Source: Candidatus Woesearchaeota archaeon
GTDB lineage: Archaea > Nanobdellota > Nanobdellia > Woesearchaeales > ARS49
Length of the DNA stretch: 10,330 nt
Direction: 5' to 3'
Assembly: GCA_016203265.1 (NCBI GenBank)
Contig: JACQNB010000019.1
Location: forward strand, 1 to 10,330
In this document: in pieces, positions 1-6,456 of the stretch
Layout: each line of letters starts with the position of its first letter
How positions within the stretch are numbered: the stretch's first letter is position 1
Translations under genes and position numbers: made by a program
Notes under the pieces: model-generated
Seen by the model: only the letters and a program-made list of their open reading frames with translations
What the model was told of the DNA's origin: nothing
Databases searched by the model: none

Positions 1-31
1 AAATACAAAAGCATATAATAAGATTTACCAA

Positions 32-114
32 TGCAGGGAGCAGGATTCGAACCTGCGAAAGCCTAGGCTACGCGGTCCTAAGCCGCGCCCGTTTGACCAC
101 TTCGGTATCCCTGC
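32..114 (-). tRNA. tRNA-Leu (anticodon UAG)
   Basis: Read on the minus strand this folds as a complete class II tRNA. The 7-bp acceptor stem GCAGGGA/TCCCTGC is perfect and is followed by discriminator A. The anticodon stem CGCGG/CCGCG encloses the loop CTTAGGA, so the anticodon is TAG (plus-strand 78-80), which reads CUA leucine codons. A long variable arm, typical of tRNA-Leu, precedes the T arm GCAGG-TTCGAAT-CCTGC. There is no intron and no encoded CCA, so CCA must be added after transcription. Confidence 0.97.
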
Positions 115-129
115 GTTAATAAGGTTTCA

Positions 130-324
130 ATGCAGGACTCTATTATATTGCTATCGTTACTTTTCTTCATGGCTTGCGTTATCTTCGAACGCCTCAAAGC
201 GTATCGGGGAGCCCAACAAGGGGTTGAGGGGGAGCAGTTCAGGCGCTCAAGACGCCTTCCTTTTCATTTCCTTCACGATCCCTTCACAACGTCAGGACCT
301 GAAGTCCATACTATCCTCGAGTAA
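130..324 (+). CDS. Doubtful small ORF with hydrophobic N-terminus (64 aa)
   Basis: An open frame of 64 codons starts at ATG 130 and ends in TAA. Residues 5-18 are strongly hydrophobic, like a membrane anchor, and the rest is basic and polar. It matches no family I recognise. There is no Shine-Dalgarno sequence. A TATA box for a leaderless start would have to lie inside the tRNA gene, and the first codons overlap the probable tRNA promoter. It may be a short membrane peptide or a chance frame; I lean towards chance. Confidence 0.22.
   Translation: MQDSIILLSLLFFMACVIFERLKAYRGAQQGVEGEQFRRSRRLPFHFLHDPFTTSGPEVHTILE
141..149 (-). promoter_or_regulatory. Probable TATA box of the tRNA-Leu gene
   Basis: On the minus strand this reads AATATAATA. 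Its centre lies about 30 bp upstream of the mature tRNA 5' end, as expected for an archaeal TBP site. It falls inside a small plus-strand open frame (130-324), which weakens the case for that frame being a gene. Confidence 0.5.
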
Positions 325-408
325 CAGCATAATAATACCATCATAAAAGCAGTTTATACGGTCTATTGCCAAAGAAGGAGACTTTTATGGATTTCGGCTT
401 GCGAAAAT

Positions 409-417
409 CTTATAAAC
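409..417 (+). promoter_or_regulatory. Distal TATA-like box (CTTATAAAC)
   Basis: CTTATAAAC preceded by an A-rich stretch fits an archaeal BRE/TATA element. It lies about 110 bp upstream of the proximal S-layer TATA box. It could be a second S-layer promoter or drive a short RNA that ends at the inverted repeat 480-509. Confidence 0.4.
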
Positions 418-479
418 CATCAACGGGTTTCTGACCCAGCATCGTTGTACTTAGCTTTCGCAACGGTGCGCAAACTAGC

Positions 480-509
480 GGAACCTATATTTTTGAAAGT
501 ATAGGTTCC
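480..509. repeat. Perfect 10-bp inverted repeat upstream of the S-layer promoter
   Basis: The arms GGAACCTATA (480-489) and TATAGGTTCC (500-509) are exact reverse complements around a 10-nt spacer (TTTTTGAAAG). The right arm ends 12 bp before the TATA box at 522. It could be a binding site for a dimeric regulator, since one helical turn of spacer suits that, or an RNA hairpin on a transcript from the distal promoter. Confidence 0.75.
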
Positions 510-521
510 CTCCACACAAGG

Positions 522-530
522 TTTAAATAC
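522..530 (+). promoter_or_regulatory. Main S-layer promoter TATA box (TTTAAATAC)
   Basis: TTTAAATAC is a classic archaeal TATA sequence. With the usual spacing, transcription should start near 552, leaving a leader of about 40 nt before ATG 593. A leader is exceptional among the genes in this window. Confidence 0.75.
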
Positions 531-580
531 GCTCAACGGGCGAAACGCTCAAGGCGATTTAATACCATTCGCAAAAACAC

Positions 581-587
581 GGAGGTG
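581..587 (+). promoter_or_regulatory. Strong Shine-Dalgarno sequence of the S-layer gene
   Basis: GGAGGTG lies five bases before ATG 593 and closely complements the 16S rRNA 3' end. It fixes the S-layer start codon and fits a very highly translated gene. Confidence 0.85.
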
Positions 588-592
588 TTTGA

Positions 593-3076
593 ATGAAAGC
601 AATAAATACAAAGAAGATCGTGGCATTGACCACTGGCTTGGCCATGGTCGGCGCAACGATTTTCGGCGCAGCTGCACAAGACCTGTCGCAGTATCCGTCG
701 CCGCTGTTCATCAAGGACGGCGTATTCGACGGCTCGATTGTGGTCGGTGAGCTCGCGAAGACATCTGACGTTGTTGGTTCGATCGAACTGGCAGCAGGAC
801 TCCAGGCAGCCGCAGTCAAGAAGACTGCTGTGAGCGTTGGCGTCGGCTCCTCGACGATTGACAAGGGTGTCAAGATCGACAAGACCGGCACCCACGTAGG
901 ACCGAACAGATTCATCCAGTTCGTGCAGGACACGGCATTGGACGAATCTGACCTGCCGAACTTGCTTGCGGACGGACTTCTCGATGAAGACGAAGGCGAG
1001 ACCAAGAACAAGGTCGACTATGACCAAGAATTGACGTTGATCAGCAACTCGGGACAGCTCATCTTCACGCAAGATGACGACGACGCCCCGACTGCCGGCT
1101 GGTATCTGCACTTCGCGGACAACGCCAACATGTACAACTTCACGTTGGACTTCGACGAAAATGTCGACTATGACAACACGTCATCGACGACCATCGACGC
1201 GGACTTCAACACGGCGAAATTGTCTATCCTCGGCAAGGAATACACCATCACCGACGTGAACCCGGTCAGCTCGGCGAACACGAACATCGACAAGATCACG
1301 ATGCTCGCGGGCGACACGACGCGCTGGTTGACGCAGGACGAGCCTCTCACGCGAGAGATTTCCGGCGGCAAGCACACCTTCGTCCTTGTTGACGTCAACG
1401 AAAACGAAGACAAGTGCGGCATCAGCGTTGACGGCACGATCCAATGGGTCGATGTCGGCAGCACCAAGACCGTTACTGGCATCCAGATCGGCGTCACGGA
1501 CGCGATCACGGTGCACAGCGCGGGCAAGGACACTGACGTGTGTGAAGTCAACTTGGGAGCGACCGAACTCGAGCTCAAGGACGGCAACAACGTCAAGCTG
1601 AACGGCGTGGAAATCGACGGCTCGACCGTTGACATCGTCAACGCGGACGGCAACAGCCTCCGAACGCTTGGCTTTGTCTTCGAACCGGACGACGATGTCT
1701 ACCTCGATGGTAAGACCACGACGCACTACACCGAACCTATCTTCGATGCGTTCACGTTCTGGTTCGATGGCATGAACTCGGACAAGTCTGAAGTCATCGA
1801 CTTCCAGGCATCGGGTAGCTCGGCGACCTTGAAGTACATGAACAGTGACAACAAGGAAGTCAAGATTCAGTGGAAGCTGAACGACACCGACAACACGTTG
1901 GTGTTGGGTACGGGCGCAGCCATTGATGACCGACTCTACTTGGAGAACCAGTTCTGTGACTTCGTGACGGCGATCACCGAATGTGAGGGCGGCCAGTTCC
2001 TGGTCATCACCGCAGGCGGAGAAGCGCACGTCGTCGAAATCATCGATTTCGACACGTCGGACAGCAAGATCACGTTGAAGGACGTGACCTACGGCTCGAC
2101 CACGGAAGACGACTTTACGTTTGCCGCAGGTGTCCCGGCCTTTGGTTCGCAAACCATCGACTTGGGCGCAGGCGCAGGCGCAGTTGTCTTGACGGTGCAG
2201 AGCGACGTAAACGAAACGTCGGGTACCGTTGGTCGAATCTTCTTCAACTCGACGACCGGAAACGGAGACTTCGCTGAAACCAGCCTGAACGACGGCGGCG
2301 GCGCTCCGAGCAACCAGGGAGGAATCCTCCTCCACCGGTTCAGGACGAACGGTGTTGATGAACAGTACGCAAACGGTATGGGCGGAAACGCAACCATCCA
2401 AGCGTTCAACTTCACGGAAGAAGCCGAAGACAACTACGGCGGTAACTCCCTGAGGTTCAACCTGACGTACGACACCACGGACGAGGATATAAACATCCTT
2501 GCACCGGCAGCAAACGCATTTGCGGCAAGCGCGGTCGACGCATCCGACACGGATGACGACCATGAGTACTACGTCACGAACTGGTCGACTGAAGTCTACT
2601 TCGACTCCGAAGACAACGACTTCGCGAAGATCACGTACTACGACACGTACCGCTTTGGTCAGATTTTCATCGGCGAAGCCGAAGCGAAGATCACGTCCTC
2701 GGGCGGAAGCGTCGAGAGCGTCGAAGTGCAGCAGATCCCTGTCGGCAGCGCAAAGCTGGACAAGGACATCACTGACTGGGCGGCCCAGAACTTGGTCGTC
2801 GTCGGTGGTCCGTGCGCAAACACGGTTGCGGCAGCCTTGATGGGCAATCCGGCGGACTGTACGTCGGGCTTCAAGGATGGCGAAGGTATCATCAAGCTGT
2901 ACAAGGCGGACACCGGAAAGGTGGCTCTCTTGGCGGCAGGATACAGCGCCCTCGACACGCGACGTGTCACGCGCGTCCTTGCGAACTACAAGGACTACGC
3001 GGCCAACCTGAAGGGTACCGAAGTCAAAGTGACCGGCACGACCTTGACTGATGTCACGGTCAGCTCAGTCGCGTAA
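593..3076 (+). CDS. Secreted S-layer protein
   Basis: Major cell-surface lattice protein, 827 aa, expected outside the membrane. Residues 1-29 are a signal peptide: basic start, hydrophobic core, then the small-residue end GAAAQ. Residues 31-70 match the archaeal S-layer N-terminal family: SPLFIKDGVFDGSIVVG, then SDVVGSIELAAGL. The C-terminal part (about 732-800) has the matching S-layer C-terminal signature, VVVGGP-C-AN then LLAAGYSALDTRRVTRVL. The middle is acidic and beta-rich. There are six cysteines (275, 317, 455, 464, 741, 756), possibly three disulfides, and nine N-X-S/T sequons (182, 195, 430, 540, 552, 599, 606, 623, 663). No C-terminal membrane anchor is visible. Codon use is strongly biased (GAC, AAC, ACG, TCG), as in highly expressed genes. 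The start is set by GGAGGTG at 581-587. The family call is from recognised motifs; glycosylation and disulfides are inferred. Confidence 0.93.
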   Translation: MKAINTKKIVALTTGLAMVGATIFGAAAQDLSQYPSPLFIKDGVFDGSIVVGELAKTSDVVGSIELAAGLQAAAVKKTAVSVGVGSSTIDKGVKIDKTGTHVGPNRFIQFVQDTALDESDLPNLLADGLLDEDEGETKNKVDYDQELTLISNSGQLIFTQDDDDAPTAGWYLHFADNANMYNFTLDFDENVDYDNTSSTTIDADFNTAKLSILGKEYTITDVNPVSSANTNIDKITMLAGDTTRWLTQDEPLTREISGGKHTFVLVDVNENEDKCGISVDGTIQWVDVGSTKTVTGIQIGVTDAITVHSAGKDTDVCEVNLGATELELKDGNNVKLNGVEIDGSTVDIVNADGNSLRTLGFVFEPDDDVYLDGKTTTHYTEPIFDAFTFWFDGMNSDKSEVIDFQASGSSATLKYMNSDNKEVKIQWKLNDTDNTLVLGTGAAIDDRLYLENQFCDFVTAITECEGGQFLVITAGGEAHVVEIIDFDTSDSKITLKDVTYGSTTEDDFTFAAGVPAFGSQTIDLGAGAGAVVLTVQSDVNETSGTVGRIFFNSTTGNGDFAETSLNDGGGAPSNQGGILLHRFRTNGVDEQYANGMGGNATIQAFNFTEEAEDNYGGNSLRFNLTYDTTDEDINILAPAANAFAASAVDASDTDDDHEYYVTNWSTEVYFDSEDNDFAKITYYDTYRFGQIFIGEAEAKITSSGGSVESVEVQQIPVGSAKLDKDITDWAAQNLVVVGGPCANTVAAALMGNPADCTSGFKDGEGIIKLYKADTGKVALLAAGYSALDTRRVTRVLANYKDYAANLKGTEVKVTGTTLTDVTVSSVA

Positions 3077-3086
3077 GACGAACAAC

Positions 3087-3125
3087 TTTTTCTTTTCTTT
3101 TTTTTGTTTTTCTTCATTCTTTTCA
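3087..3125 (+). terminator. T-rich terminator of the S-layer gene
   Basis: Ten bases after the TAA stop begins a run of T tracts broken by single C or G bases, including one of eight T. U-rich 3' ends of this kind terminate archaeal transcription without a hairpin. From here to 3317 I find no convincing gene. Confidence 0.7.
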
Positions 3126-3317
3126 ATCTGATGGGACTTGCTTCAGCTTTTTGAGGAGGGAGATGAAATGGGTTGTGCGGGAATTGCCCTGGCATGACAT
3201 CGCGTCCCCGACTCTTGCCGTCCCAAGCAAAAAAATTGGCGAGCTTGGTTGAGGCACCTCCTGAGAAGCAACGACCACAAGCATTCAGTTCATTATTAAC
3301 ACAAGGACAACAAACCA

Positions 3318-3324
3318 TTTAAAC
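3318..3324 (+). promoter_or_regulatory. TATA box of the GINS gene
   Basis: TTTAAAC is centred 30 bp before ATG 3351. The transcript should begin at or just before that codon, favouring ATG 3351 over the upstream TTG at 3342. Confidence 0.6.
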
Positions 3325-3350
3325 ACCAAGCGCGCAAAGCATTGTCGGGG

Positions 3351-4235
3351 ATGGCAGACGCAGTCACGAGTCAGAAGGAGGTCTCGCTCACGTACGAGAA
3401 GCTCTACGAGCTTCTGCGGCGCGAAAAGAGCCGTGAAGAGCTGCAGCAGCTCGATCCCATCTTCTTCACGCACGCTGTCTCGTATTTGACCGAAAAGGAC
3501 CGGACGTACCACGACGCCTTGACGAAGACGGACGTCTTCAGCATGAACGAAAGGCAACGGCTCCAAACAGAACTCCATAACATTCACCGCTTGGTCAAGG
3601 AACTGTACGAACGGCGGGAAAAGAAAATCATTGACATGGCGCTCAACCGGAGCCGGACGAGCGCGAACATCATCGACACGACCAACCTGCTGTCGGAAGA
3701 GCGCGCGTTGTTCGATCAACTGGTCGCGACCATGGACCTGTTCCGTTCCGGAGTGCTTCAAAACTTATTGCAATTGAGAGCTCCACAACTGTCGCACTTG
3801 TCATTCACGACGTCCTTCAAGCCGCAGATGACGGAAACGCCGTTGCAATCGTTCACCGCACCAAATGTTCCACCGTCGACAACCGTGCAATTCCCGACTA
3901 CGACTTCCGCAACACCAGCACATCCACCCATTTCTGCCGCAATCCTGCCAATGTCTGCTCCGAGCACGGCACCCAACAAGTTCGCCCCCGATTCGCCTGG
4001 AAAGGTGTCGACGGTCAGCGTGACACCACAAAGCTCGCCAATTCCAAGCGCAGGAGCAACGACAAATGCCGTTCCATTCGGCATGAAGAACGTCAGATTC
4101 CTGCAATCAGTCCCGCAAGTGGTGGACTCGGACATGCTACCCCACGGTCCGTTCGACCCGAATGATGTCGCGCACATCCCGAAAGAGATCGCCGACATTT
4201 GGATCGAACAGGGAGCTTGCGTGGAACAGTCATAA
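3351..4235 (+). CDS. GINS replication complex subunit, Gins51 type
   Basis: Component of the CMG-type replicative helicase (GINS with Cdc45/GAN and MCM), 294 aa, cytoplasmic. Residues 13-140 form the helical A domain, with LYELLRREKSREELQQL, then VKELYERREKKIIDMAL near 82-98, the most diagnostic stretch. Residues 246-290 are the small B domain: VRFLQSVP followed by GPFDPNDVAHIPKEIADIWIEQG. The A-then-B order marks the Gins51 (Sld5/Psf1-like) class rather than Gins23. Between them lies a Pro/Ser/Thr/Ala-rich, apparently disordered linker of about 100 residues (146-244), longer than I expect for archaeal Gins51. The ATG at 3351 is chosen because TATA spacing predicts a leaderless transcript. 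Archaeal gins51 often sits near primase or PCNA genes; here it stands alone. The family is recognised from motifs, without an alignment. Confidence 0.85.
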   Translation: MADAVTSQKEVSLTYEKLYELLRREKSREELQQLDPIFFTHAVSYLTEKDRTYHDALTKTDVFSMNERQRLQTELHNIHRLVKELYERREKKIIDMALNRSRTSANIIDTTNLLSEERALFDQLVATMDLFRSGVLQNLLQLRAPQLSHLSFTTSFKPQMTETPLQSFTAPNVPPSTTVQFPTTTSATPAHPPISAAILPMSAPSTAPNKFAPDSPGKVSTVSVTPQSSPIPSAGATTNAVPFGMKNVRFLQSVPQVVDSDMLPHGPFDPNDVAHIPKEIADIWIEQGACVEQS

Positions 4236-4252
4236 CTTCCGTATCCCGAACC

Positions 4253-4260
4253 TTTAAATA
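4253..4260 (+). promoter_or_regulatory. TATA box of the DUF5678-retropepsin operon
   Basis: TTTAAATA is centred 26 bp before ATG 4283. This predicts a leaderless bicistronic transcript and supports the short 58-aa gene. Confidence 0.7.
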
Positions 4261-4282
4261 CTAAGATGCACATCATAAGACC

Positions 4283-4459
4283 ATGAAAAACGTGCTCGCG
4301 CAAGGGCTTGAAAAGTATGTCGGCGAATGGGTGGTCATCTGCAAGGACCATGTTATTGCGCATAATCGGGATTTAAGGAAAATCAAAAAGGACATTGATG
4401 AGTGCAAGAGCCGTCCGCTCATCACGAAAATCCCGAAGTCCGAGACGTTGATATTCTGA
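4283..4459 (+). CDS. Small DUF5678-type protein (58 aa)
   Basis: Function unknown. The 58-residue protein has the pattern of the archaeal DUF5678 family: an N-terminal helix ending in EKYVGEWVVI, a beta hairpin with DHVIAHNRDL, a basic helix RKIKKDIDECK, then PLITKIPKSETLIF. Two features make it a real gene despite its size. A TATA box lies 26 bp upstream, and its TGA stop shares one base with the start of the retropepsin gene (TGATG at 4457-4461). From memory, such small proteins are often found beside aspartyl protease genes in archaea, so it may be a partner or substrate of the protease; this is inference. Confidence 0.75.
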   Translation: MKNVLAQGLEKYVGEWVVICKDHVIAHNRDLRKIKKDIDECKSRPLITKIPKSETLIF

Positions 4460-4875
4460 TGACGATCATTTTCAAATACGTGCATATCCCCCGTGAGGAC
4501 AAGACCCTTCGCCATGCGCCGTTCATAAAAATTCTCGCCGAGGACGCGGCAGGAAAAAAGATCGAGCTATTGGCGCTCGTTGATTCTGGCGCGGACAGCA
4601 TCGTCATCCCAAGGGATTTGGCCGAGGTATTAGGGCTGAAACTTGGCGAAGAGCAGGAAACGGCAGGCATCGGCGGCAAGACGAAAGTCAGAAGGACGCG
4701 ATTCATGTTCACGGTCCGTTCGGAACGGGAATCATACCGCATCGTCGCGCCCGCGCTTGTGCTCATGGATGATGGCATGGACGTGCCACTGATTCTCGGC
4801 AGGAACGGGTTCTTCGAAGCGTTCGACATCACGTTCCGTCAGACGGAAGAGAAACTGTTCCTCAAGAAGCGATGA
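4459..4875 (+). CDS. Retropepsin-like aspartyl protease
   Basis: Single-domain aspartyl protease, 138 aa, expected to act as a homodimer that builds one active site from two Asp-Ser-Gly-Ala motifs. The motif is LALVDSGADSIVIP (38-51, catalytic Asp42). It is followed by a flap region with GIGGKT (70-75) and the psi-loop and helix LILGRNGFFEAFDITF (111-126), where ILGR-G-F is the hallmark. No signal peptide or membrane segment is present, so it is probably cytoplasmic. The frame is open upstream to 4402, but ATG 4459 is preferred: it overlaps the stop of the DUF5678 gene, indicating translational coupling, and the domain is complete from there. Substrates are unknown. Confidence 0.88.
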   Translation: MTIIFKYVHIPREDKTLRHAPFIKILAEDAAGKKIELLALVDSGADSIVIPRDLAEVLGLKLGEEQETAGIGGKTKVRRTRFMFTVRSERESYRIVAPALVLMDDGMDVPLILGRNGFFEAFDITFRQTEEKLFLKKR

Positions 4876-4896
4876 CGGGTGCGTGGAACAGCTGCC

Positions 4897-5115
4897 TTAA
4901 AGGTCAAAAGAACGCATTTCTTTGACGGTTCCGACGGAGCCGTCCGGTTGCCGCAATGAGTGTTGCACGAGTTTCTTCGGCGTTCCGTCATCCTCGATGT
5001 CGATGCGCACAAACGTGCCGTAGTCGAACGCGCGCATCGTTTCCAGCGTCTGCGGATGCAACAACGCAAAACGTCCAAGGTTGCCTGGGTTCACGACGCG
5101 CGTATTATTGCCGTT
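4897..5115 (-). pseudogene. Metallophosphoesterase C-terminal segment beyond an in-frame TAG
   Basis: This stretch continues the metallophosphoesterase frame directly after the TAG at 5118-5116 and stays open for 72 codons to a TAA. It includes NNTRVVNPGNLGRFALL, the last conserved strand of calcineurin-like phosphoesterases, in which a V-V-N-P-G block follows the GHIH metal motif. It therefore belongs to the same protein. A GTG within the V-V-N-P-G block (5094) could serve as a start but would make only a fragment. It is either the stranded end of a freshly broken gene or is reached by read-through of the amber codon, giving 295 aa in total. Confidence 0.75.
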
Positions 5116-5784
5116 CTAGTGCTGATACCCGCTGAGTCCTCTCACGCCGTGCGGATTCGCGCCCAGCGGGCCCGCTTCGTGGATGTGTCCTGAGACAACA
5201 AGTTTTGCGAGGCCGCGTTCAATGATGTATTTCGTCGTGGCGGGAGTACCGACGTTTTCACCGTTGAACATATCATCGCACAGGCCCGCGGGCGGGTTGT
5301 GGACTAACGCGATCGCCGGCTGTTCGCGTTGCAAATCGTCATACAGTTGTCGATGGTCGAACGGGATGATTTCCCCAAGGCGAACGAGCAGATCGATGTG
5401 CGCCGGTCCGGCATCTGCGCCGCCGTATCCAAATACTTTTGCCTCGCCGATGCGTGACGTCTTGCGGTGGAGCTCAGTTTCGAAGATGCCCTCAAGAGAA
5501 GGATCATAGTTGCCCGGCACAACAGAGAACGGAACGCTTGTGCTCGTGAGGATGCGCTTCAGTTCAGCGAGCAGTTTGCCGTTTGTCGCTCGTTTTGCCG
5601 CGATAAAAGCAGACACGTCGCGCGACTGCACCAATGCCTGCAATTGTGCAGGCATGTACGGTCGCAAGCTGAAGTCGCCGTTGAACAGGATATGGTCTGC
5701 CCCTTGCGTTGCGACGTAGCGCGCAAATCCTTGCAACGCTTCGACATCGTCATGGACATCGCCGCAGGCGTAGATGCGTTTCAT
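5116..5784 (-). CDS. Metallophosphoesterase, ended early by TAG (222 aa)
   Basis: Calcineurin-like phosphoesterase, a two-metal phosphomono- or phosphodiesterase of the Icc/YfcE-like kind; the substrate cannot be told. The metal ligands appear in order: D9 and H11 in GDVHDD, D37 in NGDFS, N92 in PGNYD, H162 in LVHNPP, and H200/H202 in SGHIHEA. The frame meets TAG just 18 residues after H202, before the final V-V-N-P-G strand that lies in the same frame downstream (4897-5115). The metal site is thus complete but the fold is not. A TATA-like box on the minus strand is centred about 29 bp upstream of ATG 5784. The gene diverges from rpl44e and converges on the retropepsin gene with a 21-bp gap. 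It may be a recent pseudogene, a recoded (pyrrolysine or suppressed) amber, or a base-call error. Confidence 0.85.
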   Translation of the reverse strand: MKRIYACGDVHDDVEALQGFARYVATQGADHILFNGDFSLRPYMPAQLQALVQSRDVSAFIAAKRATNGKLLAELKRILTSTSVPFSVVPGNYDPSLEGIFETELHRKTSRIGEAKVFGYGGADAGPAHIDLLVRLGEIIPFDHRQLYDDLQREQPAIALVHNPPAGLCDDMFNGENVGTPATTKYIIERGLAKLVVSGHIHEAGPLGANPHGVRGLSGYQH

Positions 5785-5808
5785 GACTATATAGATACTA
5801 CAACACCT

Positions 5809-5817
5809 ATATTAAAC
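5809..5817 (-). promoter_or_regulatory. TATA-like box of the metallophosphoesterase gene
   Basis: The minus strand reads TTTAATATA, centred about 29 bp upstream of ATG 5784. It forms a divergent promoter pair with the rpl44e box at 5855-5862. Confidence 0.5.
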
Positions 5818-5854
5818 TAGCTATTACCGTCGTGACTTCAATCCTACCATAACC

Positions 5855-5862
5855 TTTATAAA
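5855..5862 (+). promoter_or_regulatory. TATA box of the rpl44e-rps27e operon
   Basis: TTTATAAA, an ideal archaeal TATA box, is centred 26 bp before ATG 5885. The transcript is therefore expected to be leaderless. Confidence 0.8.
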
Positions 5863-5884
5863 CCACTCCCTCGGTGCTTGCAGC

Positions 5885-6196
5885 ATGGTCGTCATTCCCA
5901 AAGTCAGGAACACGTTCTGCCCGAAGTGCAAGAAGCACACCGAACACAAGGTCGAGCAGGCGAAAGCCAGGACCATGGGAACGGCGCACCCGCAGTCATG
6001 GGGAAAACGCGCGCAGACGCGCCACACGGCCGGCTATGGCAACCACGGCCGTTATTCGCGTCCTCCGGTCGGTCGTTGGAGACTCGCCGGCAGAAAGACG
6101 TCCAAGAAAGTCGACCTCAGATTCACGTGCAAGACATGTAACAAGACGCATCTTTGCGGCACCGGTTGGCGAGCCAAGAAAGTGGAGTTCAAATGA
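5885..6196 (+). CDS. rpl44e: Large-subunit ribosomal protein L44e
   Basis: Zinc-binding protein of the 50S subunit, near the E site, 103 aa; archaeal members are usually a little over 90. The N-terminal block IPKVRNTFCPKCKKHTEHKVE carries the first zinc pair (C12, C15). The second pair is C82 and C85 in DLRFTCKTCNKTH. A Gly/Tyr/Arg-rich central stretch follows the family pattern and is slightly extended. The start is set by TATA spacing. The stop overlaps the rps27e start by the four bases ATGA at 6193-6196, so the two are translated together. Confidence 0.96.
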   Translation: MVVIPKVRNTFCPKCKKHTEHKVEQAKARTMGTAHPQSWGKRAQTRHTAGYGNHGRYSRPPVGRWRLAGRKTSKKVDLRFTCKTCNKTHLCGTGWRAKKVEFK

Positions 6197-6378
6197 AAGG
6201 CCTCAAGCAGACCAACAGCAAGTTCATCAAGGTCCGATGCCCGAAGTGCAAGAACGAACAGATCATCTTCGGCAAGGCCTCCACGAACGTCAAGTGCCTG
6301 ATCTGCCAGATGGTGCTCGCCAAGCCCACCTCAGGCAAAAGCAAGGTCAAGGCGCGGGTTTTAGAAGTGCTTGAGTAA
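6193..6378 (+). CDS. rps27e: Small-subunit ribosomal protein S27e
   Basis: Zinc-ribbon protein of the 30S subunit, 61 aa, normal for archaea. The zinc ligands are C16 and C19 in VRCPKCKNEQ and C35 and C38 in VKCLICQ. The frame is open upstream to 6154, but ATG 6193 is right because it overlaps the L44e stop as ATGA and gives the family's N-terminus. In many archaea eIF2 alpha follows directly; here a 1.2-kb insert separates them, so this gene now ends its operon at a T tract. Confidence 0.96.
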   Translation: MKGLKQTNSKFIKVRCPKCKNEQIIFGKASTNVKCLICQMVLAKPTSGKSKVKARVLEVLE

Positions 6379-6381
6379 TTC

Positions 6382-6388
6382 TTTTTTT
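6382..6388 (+). terminator. T7 tract after rps27e
   Basis: Seven consecutive T bases begin four bases after the rps27e stop, consistent with an archaeal U-tract terminator that ends the ribosomal operon before the insert. Confidence 0.5.
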
Positions 6389-6430
6389 GCGAGTTCTTGG
6401 ACAGTCGTAGAAGGTAGGGTTTATCAAACT

Positions 6431-6446
6431 GTATTCTTTAGAATAC
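6431..6446. repeat. 16-bp palindrome upstream of the unknown gene at 6457
   Basis: GTATTCT (6431-6437) and AGAATAC (6440-6446) are exact reverse complements around TT. The site lies 10 bp before ATG 6457, downstream of a TATA-like TTTATCAAA (6420-6428), where a bound dimer would block transcription. It looks like an operator. Confidence 0.6.
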
Positions 6447-6456
6447 AAAAGAATAA

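Larger units (their letters stand above)
325..592 (+). promoter_or_regulatory. Leader and control region upstream of the S-layer gene
   Basis: This gene-poor stretch holds two TATA-like boxes (409-417 and 522-530), a perfect inverted repeat (480-509) and a 15-codon open frame (387-434) with a GAAGGAG ribosome-binding sequence at 374-380. The proximal box should give a leader of about 40 nt carrying the Shine-Dalgarno sequence. A transcript from the distal box would start near 440 and run through the inverted repeat. I see no tRNA or other familiar RNA gene here. Confidence 0.55.

Noticed and set aside
1181-2563. A 460-aa minus-strand frame inside the S-layer gene.
   Set aside because: It is a shadow of the strongly biased codon use of the S-layer gene. 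Its composition (rich in Arg, Val, Asp) and lack of any promoter or motif argue against coding.
3163-3252. A 29-codon ORF preceded by GAGGAGGG.
   Set aside because: The spacing to ATG is only about three bases, no TATA box fits, and it lies just past the S-layer terminator. The CCTCCT at 3257-3262 that could pair with AGGAGG at 3154-3159 is too short to argue for regulation.
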